Shown here: positions 41,964 to 48,184 of the stretch, piece by piece
Numbering within the stretch: the stretch's first letter is position 1
Layout of the letters: each line of letters starts with the position of its first letter
NCBI RefSeq assembly: GCF_000582685.1
Contig: NZ_ALWD01000001.1
Span: 1-48,184 of the forward strand
Reading direction: 5' to 3'
Origin: [Scytonema hofmanni] UTEX 2349
GTDB lineage: Bacteria > Cyanobacteriota > Cyanobacteriia > Cyanobacteriales > Nostocaceae
DNA: 48,184 bases
Position numbers and translations under genes: made by a program
Notes under the pieces: model-generated
What the model was told of the DNA's origin: nothing
Seen by the model: only the letters and a program-made list of their open reading frames with translations
Databases searched by the model: none

Positions 41964-42764
41964 TTATTTTTCCAAGTTGTAATGCTGTATAATTGGCTCT
42001 TTGGCAAGGTCTTGCAAGCCAACTACATTTAATAAGTCAACCCAATCTTTATTAATAGTTGCATCCTGCGGATTAGCGCGGCGCAGTTGACCTAAATTAG
42101 TTAGAGCATCATACCAAATATCATTGGCACTATAAACAATGTACTCCCTTGATTTTGCCGTCTTCAATTGATTATTAAGAGCCTCTGTCAACACTTGTTT
42201 TTGCACAAACCCATCTACATAAAAATTGTCAGATGTTTTTTGCGGATCGCCACAATAAATATGAAAATACCAGTGATATTTTTTATCTGCTTTTAATGAA
42301 TATTGCGATCGCAATGGCAAAGTAATGCTAACAATACCAGATTTTCCAGAAAGAGTAAGAGGTGTTCGATAAACATTTTGTACATCTTTACCATCTAGCA
42401 CTTGTAACACGAATTCTCCATAACGCGTGGTTTGTGGCAATTGGGGAACATAAAACCAAAATGTTGGATTCTCTGCAACTGTTGATGCTAAAAATGATTT
42501 CTCTGCATCGCCAGGGACTAAAGCAGTCAGACGTGTCAGAGAGTTAGGACACTCAGGATTACGCCCAGCCCCTGCTCTGCGCCGACCTGTCGGTGCGCCA
42601 TTTCTGGGCAATTTCGGTTGGCGAAAAGATTGGAAGTGCGAATTTTTAACAGTGTTTTGAATTGAATTAGGAAGTTGTGCCTGCACTGATTGTGAGTATC
42701 TCATCAAACTAATGAATACTAGAGGAATTACACAAACACTTGGAATTATTTTTTTTCTAATCAT
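41964..42764 (-). CDS. DUF928 family secreted protein
   Basis: A 266-residue protein from ATG 42764, overlapping the upstream gene's stop by eight bases. A signal peptide (VCVIPLVFISLMRYSQSVQA) is followed by the diagnostic segments RNGAPTGRRRAGAGRNPECP, LTRLTALVP, and FWFYVPQLPQT. A beta-rich middle and HWYFHIYCG follow. DUF928 proteins are usually found with CHASE2/CHAT and two-partner secretion genes in cyanobacteria. The function is unknown. Confidence 0.88.
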   Translation of the reverse strand: MIRKKIIPSVCVIPLVFISLMRYSQSVQAQLPNSIQNTVKNSHFQSFRQPKLPRNGAPTGRRRAGAGRNPECPNSLTRLTALVPGDAEKSFLASTVAENPTFWFYVPQLPQTTRYGEFVLQVLDGKDVQNVYRTPLTLSGKSGIVSITLPLRSQYSLKADKKYHWYFHIYCGDPQKTSDNFYVDGFVQKQVLTEALNNQLKTAKSREYIVYSANDIWYDALTNLGQLRRANPQDATINKDWVDLLNVVGLQDLAKEPIIQHYNLEK

Positions 42765-45129
42765 GACCAAAATTTAATGATCTTCTCTTATTAAGATGAA
42801 AACGTTTAAACGATGAAATTAACATTACTTGAGTAGCTAATAATGCTAATATTGGAGGAATAAGTGGCACCCATCCAGCTAATGTAAAAATGCCAAAACA
42901 TAACCCAAATAATATTAAAAGTGTTACTATCACCGCCAATCCCAGGTGCAGCGGTTTTGAATAATACCATGCTGTAATACCTCCTATTAATGACCATCCC
43001 CATATCCAAAGTGCCTCCATCCATCCAGACCACCACCACAATAAAGGTCTGTTGTCTAAAACTGCACTTAAGATTTGACTTAGCATTTGTGCTTGTACGA
43101 AGACTCCTGGTATTTGCTTTTGCTTCGGTTTTGCATTAGAACTAAAAGGTGTTTTCCAAAAATCGTTTGTATTGGTGGGGGCAGAAAGACCAATAAGAAC
43201 AATGCGGTCTTTGAGTAATTGAACTGATTCTAATGGGATTTTTTCATCTAACACATCTCTCAAACTAATTTGCTCGGCAATTTTTTCCACAGAGGAGAGA
43301 GAACGATAATTTAACAATATTTGATAACCAGATGCATCCACTTTTTGATAACCGCTAGTGTGTTCGTTTAGTTGCTCAAACACAACGTTACCAATCTGCA
43401 AATAACCTTCTTTCGTAACACTTGATGTTTTGCCTTCTTTATCTAAATAATGAAGTGCTAGTTGTAGACTAAAAGCGTATTCTGTAGTACACAGAGATTT
43501 TGAGGGAGGAGTTAAATGTAAAAGTTGGCGACGAGCAATATCTTCTTCGTCTGCAACAAAATCACTAAAACTCAAACGTTCTGTGGAAACTCCATCAGGT
43601 GGGGGAATTCCATCGGTATCACCATCATCATAAATAGTCGCAACTTTGCAGACAAAAAATAGCCGATTATCTTCCTGAAAACGAGTAGCTAAATTTTGAT
43701 ATTTCGGGTCTAGAATCCCATCACGATAAATATCTAAACCGATAGTTCTTGGTTGATACTTATTTAATTTATCTAATAGTTGGGCAAGAGCTTGGTCAGA
43801 TAATGACCATCGCATTTGCATTCCTTTATTAAGTTGGTACTGGATATCCGCTTCATCAATAGTGATAATTAAAATCCGTTCGTCAGGTTTTTCGGTGACA
43901 AATTGCGATCGCAATTGCATAAAATGGTCAAAAGCCTGTAATTCTGACGTTTGCAGATAACCCCAATACCGCACTCCCAAAACCAAACTTGTTACCAACA
44001 AGCTTGTCAGCAATATTGCCATTCCACTCTTGAGAGCAAACATTTTTCGGTGCAACTGCCAAGTCATCGGCACTACCGCATGATGTTCATTAATCACTGG
44101 TAACCAACTTGCACCCGGATATTCTTTTTCTATTCCTTTAAGCCTTTGTCTGGCAGTGCGAACCGCAGTATATATAGATTGTCCTGATGAAAAAACCTCC
44201 AGAAAATGCTTTAAAAATTTTTGAGCTACGAAGTCTGGCACTGGTTCTCGCATGACAATAATTTGCGGAATTTGTAAATCTTGTAGTTCTCGCGCTAATC
44301 CTAATCCATCACAAGAGTTAAAAATCGCTAATTGTAAACCGTTGGCAACAGCATTTCTCAGGTCATGTCTGAGTGCATCAATTGTTAATTTATCTGTCTT
44401 ATTAATATAGATGCAACCAGTATCACCTTCGCTTTTGGTATGACCTGCAAAAAATAAAATATTCCAAGGTTGTTTCCACAATTTATCGTTGATGTCTGAA
44501 TATTGAGGTTCTACTAAAAAAGTTGTAGCGGCATTAGGTAATTTTTCTAGTAACTGCCGATCTTGCTCCACATCAATACCGTCACTATGGCCTAAAATTG
44601 CCAAAATTCTAATTTTATTTCTCCGGGTAGATGTCCGCAATACAGATGTTACTCTTTCTGATTCTGGAATACTAAGAACAACTTCAGCTTTGAGGTAATC
44701 TCTATCTATCAAATCCCACAAATGCCAGGGAAGTTTCTTGAGTTGCAAACAATGAGTGCGAATCAACACCCGCACTTCTTCATCTGGCATCAGATGTTTG
44801 AGCCATTTTTCCCGCACGGGACGAAAAGATTCTGACAGCAACCAGTTATTCAAATGCTCCTGCACCTCACTAGCTTTTGTGTCATACTCCTTACGTCGCT
44901 GGGAGATAGAACCATCGTAAATAATTTTTTTTGCTTTGATGCGGGTAAATTTCCACAAACTGCGATAGATGGACTGCCACTGGTCAATTGCTGTTGCCAT
45001 ATCTAGATTTGAAGGCAGCTTGCCAGTAATTTCTGTAGTGGGACGTTTGCCTTCTTCTCCAATTTCCAGCGTTACCTGCACGCCTAAGTGCAAATCACCA
45101 TCTAGCTTCAGCACAACTAATTTTCTCAT
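42757..45129 (-). CDS. CHAT-CHASE2 membrane protein
   Basis: A 790-residue protein from ATG 45129 (MRKLVVLKLDGDLHLGVQVT). A TTG frame 30 bases further up is less likely. The N-terminal half holds a CHAT-like caspase domain with His in NILFFAGHTKS and Cys in LAIFNSCDGLG. The second half is a CHASE2 sensor (QAFDHFMQLRSQ; ILIITIDEADI; DRIVLIGLSAPTN), preceded by one transmembrane helix and followed by two or three (ALWIWGWSLIGGITAWYY; LLILFGLCFGIFTL). This suggests an outside-sensing protein with a cytoplasmic caspase-like domain. Confidence 0.88.
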   Translation of the reverse strand: MRKLVVLKLDGDLHLGVQVTLEIGEEGKRPTTEITGKLPSNLDMATAIDQWQSIYRSLWKFTRIKAKKIIYDGSISQRRKEYDTKASEVQEHLNNWLLSESFRPVREKWLKHLMPDEEVRVLIRTHCLQLKKLPWHLWDLIDRDYLKAEVVLSIPESERVTSVLRTSTRRNKIRILAILGHSDGIDVEQDRQLLEKLPNAATTFLVEPQYSDINDKLWKQPWNILFFAGHTKSEGDTGCIYINKTDKLTIDALRHDLRNAVANGLQLAIFNSCDGLGLARELQDLQIPQIIVMREPVPDFVAQKFLKHFLEVFSSGQSIYTAVRTARQRLKGIEKEYPGASWLPVINEHHAVVPMTWQLHRKMFALKSGMAILLTSLLVTSLVLGVRYWGYLQTSELQAFDHFMQLRSQFVTEKPDERILIITIDEADIQYQLNKGMQMRWSLSDQALAQLLDKLNKYQPRTIGLDIYRDGILDPKYQNLATRFQEDNRLFFVCKVATIYDDGDTDGIPPPDGVSTERLSFSDFVADEEDIARRQLLHLTPPSKSLCTTEYAFSLQLALHYLDKEGKTSSVTKEGYLQIGNVVFEQLNEHTSGYQKVDASGYQILLNYRSLSSVEKIAEQISLRDVLDEKIPLESVQLLKDRIVLIGLSAPTNTNDFWKTPFSSNAKPKQKQIPGVFVQAQMLSQILSAVLDNRPLLWWWSGWMEALWIWGWSLIGGITAWYYSKPLHLGLAVIVTLLILFGLCFGIFTLAGWVPLIPPILALLATQVMLISSFKRFHLNKRRSLNFGHD

Positions 45130-45152
45130 TGGCAGTACCCCTGCTGTTGTGA

Positions 45153-46130
45153 TTAACAAATGACAAAATTTTCTGTAATGCTGATATCTCCCAGAGCTAG
45201 TTTAACGCTGAAACGTTCTCCCATTTCACAACTAAATTCCAATTGAATATTCTTATTGCTGCTTCTAGTTTGAGCTTCCATCACAGATGCGCCCTCAAAA
45301 TCTAGTATCATTAGATGGAGATTTGGGGGTAGATAATGTTGCCCATTTGTTGGATGTACTTCTACGATAACGTCCATTTCTTGCTCGTTTTCTGGTGGTA
45401 GGGTAACGACTAAAACCACTGCGCGTTGGCGTAGCCCGCCGTAGGCATCGCTCAAAACTTTTCGTAAATCAATCAGCTTGCCCCTACTAATAAAAGTGCC
45501 ATTAGCACTTCTCAAACTCCAAGCTGGATTGATACATTGAGTGTCTAAAAGAGTCTCAACTTCTTGCCAACCAGATTCAAAAATATTCTCTAACCATTGC
45601 TTCAAATTAACTAAATTCTGATTACAGGTCAGCGAATTATCAGCAAGTTGGATTTGAGAAAGTTCTTCTAAATACTCCAATAGTTCATCTAAAGGTTGCA
45701 ATTGGTTAATGGGTAACAAATCAGTTTCTACCTGCTTGACAAATCCCAGCAACTTCGCTTCTCTAAATGATTTGCCAATCTGCACAGCTACATAGCCAAT
45801 TCGATTTGACTGTACTTCCGGCGGCACATAAACAAATTGTGTATCTGACAATACTGGGCGACATTCTAACAAGCCTAAGTTTTTAAGCGACAAATCAGCG
45901 ACATCCATAAGTGTCTGTTGGATGACATTCCAACTGTCACTTTTATTCAAGTCTGTTTCAAATCCCATGCAACATAGATAATAGTTTACAAAAGATACAG
46001 CCAAAGTATTGAGATAAACTTGTTCCCCTTTTGCTTGCGTGGCTTGTTGTATGCGTAACTCTTCTGCTCGATGCCTTCCATCCACAGGTATAGGGGCTGA
46101 AAATGTTAAAACTTCTATGATTTTGCTCAT
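45153..46130 (-). CDS. DUF1822 family protein
   Basis: A 325-residue protein. The N-terminus (TFSAPIPVDGRHRAEELRIQ, then VYLNTLAVSFVNYYLCCMGF) and the repeated use of LDLxxLGxLECRPV and YVAVQIGKSFREAKLLGFV-like segments are typical of DUF1822. These proteins are generally encoded beside a sigma factor and CHASE2/CHAT genes. No membrane helix or catalytic motif. It follows the sigma-like gene by 25 bases and ends 23 bases before the CHAT-CHASE2 start. The function is unknown. A regulatory or anti-sigma-like role is only a guess from context. Confidence 0.87.
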   Translation of the reverse strand: MSKIIEVLTFSAPIPVDGRHRAEELRIQQATQAKGEQVYLNTLAVSFVNYYLCCMGFETDLNKSDSWNVIQQTLMDVADLSLKNLGLLECRPVLSDTQFVYVPPEVQSNRIGYVAVQIGKSFREAKLLGFVKQVETDLLPINQLQPLDELLEYLEELSQIQLADNSLTCNQNLVNLKQWLENIFESGWQEVETLLDTQCINPAWSLRSANGTFISRGKLIDLRKVLSDAYGGLRQRAVVLVVTLPPENEQEMDVIVEVHPTNGQHYLPPNLHLMILDFEGASVMEAQTRSSNKNIQLEFSCEMGERFSVKLALGDISITENFVIC

Positions 46131-46155
46131 ATTTTTCCTAGCTAATTAGATAATA

Positions 46156-46794
46156 TTAAATATACAAATATTCTTGAAATTTATTGGCAAATTTTTTCAA
46201 ACAACGTTGGTAAAAATTGTGTAAAGATGTGATTCCAATACCCCATTCTGCTGAAATATCTTTCCAAGAAATGCCAGAACATCTTCTTTGAGCTATGGCT
46301 TGAAAATTTGCCTCTGGATGACCTTTGATGTGTTCTTTGCAAAAAATTAACTCTGGATCTGATTCTATACATTCTCTTACTTGTTCAAATAAAGATATGG
46401 GTTGAGATGAGGGTATATTTTCCCAGTGAGAGTTTTCCAGATTTATTTCATTTTCTTTGCCGATAACTTTGGGGATAGCTTCTGGGAAAAAACGTTTAGT
46501 TAATAACATATTTACCCAAGTCATTACTTCGCCGCGTTCTGGGTCATATTTATTAATATTGTTATCTTGACAAAGATAGAAAAATAAATTTTGTACTGCC
46601 TCATCATAGATATCTTCGTAAAGTAGTTGAAATTGGCCTTTATAAGGACGAACAAGCTTACCTGACTGCCAAATAGCATTTATCAGACGTGTTAGAGCTA
46701 TCCGCTTTTCCTTGGTTAGGTGTGTGTATTGTTGGGCTGCGATCGCTAATTCTTTAAGTTGTGCATCTAGTTGTTTTCTCCAATCATTAGTCAT
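46156..46794 (-). CDS. Sigma-70-like RNA polymerase sigma factor
   Basis: A 212-residue protein from ATG 46794 (MTNDWRKQLDAQLKELAIAA). TTG or GTG-type starts upstream are possible. Region 2-like sequence (YEDIYDEAVQNLFFYLCQDN, then YDPERGEVMTWVNMLLTKRF) and a C-terminal HTH resembling region 4 (IAQRRCSGISWKDISAEWGI, then TSLHNFYQRCLKKFA) are visible. It heads the operon DUF1822, CHAT-CHASE2, DUF928, tpsA, tpsB, TPR-CHAT and probably controls it, perhaps itself under a signal sensed by the CHASE2 protein. Confidence 0.83.
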   Translation of the reverse strand: MTNDWRKQLDAQLKELAIAAQQYTHLTKEKRIALTRLINAIWQSGKLVRPYKGQFQLLYEDIYDEAVQNLFFYLCQDNNINKYDPERGEVMTWVNMLLTKRFFPEAIPKVIGKENEINLENSHWENIPSSQPISLFEQVRECIESDPELIFCKEHIKGHPEANFQAIAQRRCSGISWKDISAEWGIGITSLHNFYQRCLKKFANKFQEYLYI

Positions 46795-47010
46795 AAAAGA
46801 CCTCGAATCAGAACGCACCAAGTTGCGAATTCATATATATCTCATGGATTGATTGCAACTTTTACACAAACCAGCCACAATTGTTACAAAACTTTGTGCT
46901 CATGCATTGAACTGGGGACTGGGAAGATTTGGCTCGGCGCAACACCAGATTCTTTCTTTGGTGTTCATGCTGACCTCCTTTCAAGTTCGATAGTGGGACT
47001 TAGACAAAAA

Positions 47011-47505
47011 TCAAGCCCAAATAAAGCCAGTTTCGGCTTTATGAGCGGCAAATACGTCACGATTTATGGTGAGCCATTCAAAAAAACGAAAAGAAATAGC
47101 AGCCCTAAAGGCTTCTAAAGCCTCAGCGAAGGTGTTCAAAGGTTTAGTTGCCCACCTACGTCTCAAACCACCAGTCAGCTGATGCCAAAGAATAAAAGTA
47201 TAGGCACAAAACACCAGGATAAAATGTCGTATGAGACTGGTTTGATCTCGGACTTGATATTCTTTTAATCCTAGAAAGCATGATTGCTTCTCGATAGAAA
47301 ACTTCCACCCAATTTCGTTGAGAATAGGTGTTGACTATCCATTTTGGAGTGACAACAGATGCAGAAACATTGGTAATAAAGTAGTCGATATCAGTGGCAC
47401 CAGAGAAAGTAGCAGCATTCATAACGATAGCTATACTTCGCTTACCCTCTAGACGTGATATCTCTACAACTATTGTTGCTACCCACACTGTTCTGGGTTT
47501 CTCTA
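47011..47505 (-). pseudogene. IS701-family transposase remnant, frameshifted
   Basis: The upstream part encodes RLEGKRSIAIVMNAATFSGA, TDIDYFITNVSASVVTPKWI, then TYSQRNWVEVFYREA. After about 47290 the transposase sense moves to another frame: FLGLKEYQVRDQTSLIRHFI, then LVFCAYTFILWHQLTGGLRR and FRFFEWLTINRDVFAAHKAE, ending FIWA-stop at 47011. This is the C-terminal half of an IS701-type DDE transposase, with the YREA Glu. The N-terminal half is missing, and the frame joins smoothly to an unrelated upstream gene. It is inactive. A short hairpin (ATAAAGCC/GGCTTTAT, 47021-47042) lies in its end. Confidence 0.8.
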
Positions 47506-47800
47506 AGTTTAGTTGAATTTCGCTAAAAGCCTCTTGAGGTAAACTCTGTGCCAATTCATCTAGCCTAATTCTTTGTTGATTATTCTCTTGCTCACTAATT
47601 GTGACTTTCCGATGAATGCGATCGCTAATCTGCTGCATCTGCTGACATTCCAACTCCAGGTAGTTCAGTGGCTTGAGGTGGTCAATTCTCACGGAGCGAT
47701 CGCCGGTAGATGAAGATGCTGCGCGATACTTCTGCATTATTATATGCGCTTCTTCAAGCGATAGCTTGCGCGACTCCTTTGAGATGGCTTTACAATTCAA
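47500..47800 (-). pseudogene. 5' part of a plasmid gene truncated by the IS701 remnant
   Basis: About 100 codons (MNCKAISKESRKLSLEEAHI, then IMQKYRAASSSTGDRSVRID and HLKPLNYLELECQQMQQISD) precede the transposase sequence in the same frame. Start is TTG at 47800, overlapping the stop of the preceding gene. The sequence is helical and plasmid-like but not recognised. The open frame continues through the IS part to 47156, so a fusion protein of 214 residues could be made. I regard it as a broken gene. Confidence 0.55.
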
Positions 47801-48032
47801 AACCAGAGTCGGAACGATTCCGTTGTTGCGGCTTTTGACGACTTGGTTGCTGTTGGGGTTTTGGTTGTTGCTTGGACTCTTGCTGCTTCTGCTGTGACAA
47901 TTTTTTCAATTTCTCATTGAATTGTAAAAATTCCTTCACCTCGTCTGGTGTCAACCCTTGACCTTGGGCTGGTTTGTTTGGGTCGAGTGGTATAATGGCA
48001 ATTGTTTCACCACTAGTTGTAATAACCTGCAA
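47790..48032 (-). CDS. Small Gln/Lys-rich protein, 80 aa
   Basis: TTG at 48032 starts MQVITTSGETIAIIPLDPNK, followed by LTPDEVKEFLQFNEKLKKLS and a Gln/Pro/Lys-rich tail (QQKQQESKQQPKPQQQPSRQ). No ATG is available in frame and a TGA lies three codons upstream, so the start is fixed only loosely. The basic low-complexity tail suggests nucleic-acid contact. The four iterons lie directly upstream, and if the replicon is circular it would be the next gene after the relaxase on the same strand. Confidence 0.5.
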   Translation of the reverse strand: MQVITTSGETIAIIPLDPNKPAQGQGLTPDEVKEFLQFNEKLKKLSQQKQQESKQQPKPQQQPSRQKPQQRNRSDSGFEL

Positions 48033-48183
48033 TACTAATCACTCAAACCTGCAATCAACGCATTTCCAAACCAGGATTATTTGCAACTATAATTACACTT
48101 CAACCAGGATTAATTGCAACTGAGCCAGGATTAACTGCAACCAACCTGCAATCATCGGTTTCAACCAGGATTATTTGCAACTA
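48024..48183. repeat. Iteron-like repeats at right edge
   Basis: Four copies of a ~21-base unit of the form AACCAGGATTAnTTGCAACTA lie at about 48069, 48102, 48124 and 48163, all in one direction. A second motif, AACCTGCAAT(CA), occurs at 48024, 48046 and 48143 between them. Tandem iterons of this length are typical of replication origins or of binding sites for plasmid control proteins. The last copy reaches the window edge. Confidence 0.7.
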
Positions 48184-48184
48184 A

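Noticed and set aside
48024..48183. Right-edge repeats considered as a CRISPR array
   Set aside because: Repeat spacing is irregular (22-39 bases), units vary, and no cas gene is present; iterons fit better.
1..48184. tRNA and rRNA genes
   Set aside because: No cloverleaf-like or rRNA-like stretch was noticed on either strand by eye; a dedicated scan was not possible.

Overview
The window looks like a cyanobacterial replicon, most likely a plasmid of a filamentous Nostoc/Calothrix-type organism. HIP1 octamers (GCGATCGC) are scattered through it. Several families are typically cyanobacterial: a CyRepA1-type replication protein, Rpn/DUF4351 proteins, DUF1822, DUF928, CHASE2-CHAT and TPR-CHAT proteins, and two-partner-secretion proteins with an NPNG-type signature. 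One set each of mobilization, replication, partition and recombinase genes fits a single plasmid. Read as a circle, the two reading frames that leave the left edge both close within eight codons of the right edge, so the window may be a whole plasmid opened inside its relaxase gene. This is a hypothesis. No search tool was available, so family names rest on motifs and recall.

Layout. 1-5 kb: mobilization block on the minus strand (relaxase running off the left edge, an overlapping coiled-coil gene inside it, mobC), a repeat-rich intergenic region with paired GTTAAC sites, a ribbon-helix-helix protein and a second putative DNA-binding protein. 5-10.6 kb: Rpn-type nuclease, the 1182-residue CyRepA1-like initiator with a small ORF upstream, and a MerR-like regulator. 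10.6-12 kb: small plasmid genes and a MITE with an intact target duplication. 12.4-16.5 kb: a tight six-gene plus-strand operon of unknown function (DNA-binding-like protein, small membrane proteins, membrane-anchored P-loop ATPase). 16.8-21.1 kb: frameshifted DUF4351 gene, RHH protein with a palindrome cluster, Xer-like recombinase with a dif-like 11-6-11 site just before its start codon, and ParA with a small partner. 21.2-22.4 kb: decayed genes, including a TpsB relic carrying a second MITE and a CopG gene with an early stop.

22.4-34 kb holds the most interesting system, a divergent RiPP (ribosomally made, modified peptide) locus. The minus arm encodes an HTH protein, a C39-peptidase ABC exporter (PCAT), an HlyD adaptor and a parvulin-like protein. 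The plus arm encodes three double-glycine precursors with leaders of exactly 38 residues, an aminoglycoside-phosphotransferase-like kinase, a HopA1-like protein, an aldo/keto-reductase-fold protein lacking most of its catalytic tetrad, and a second parvulin-like protein. The kinase plus HopA1 pair is the split dehydratase known from thioamitides and class V lanthipeptides. The predicted cores contain almost no cysteine, so a dehydrated, possibly reduced, non-lanthionine product is a reasonable inference.

34.1-46.8 kb is a minus-strand set: sigma-70-like factor, DUF1822, CHAT-CHASE2, DUF928, a TpsA exoprotein with seven 195-bp repeats, its TpsB transporter, and a TPR-CHAT protein. 47-48.2 kb has an IS701 transposase remnant, a truncated plasmid gene, a small basic protein gene and four iterons at the right edge.
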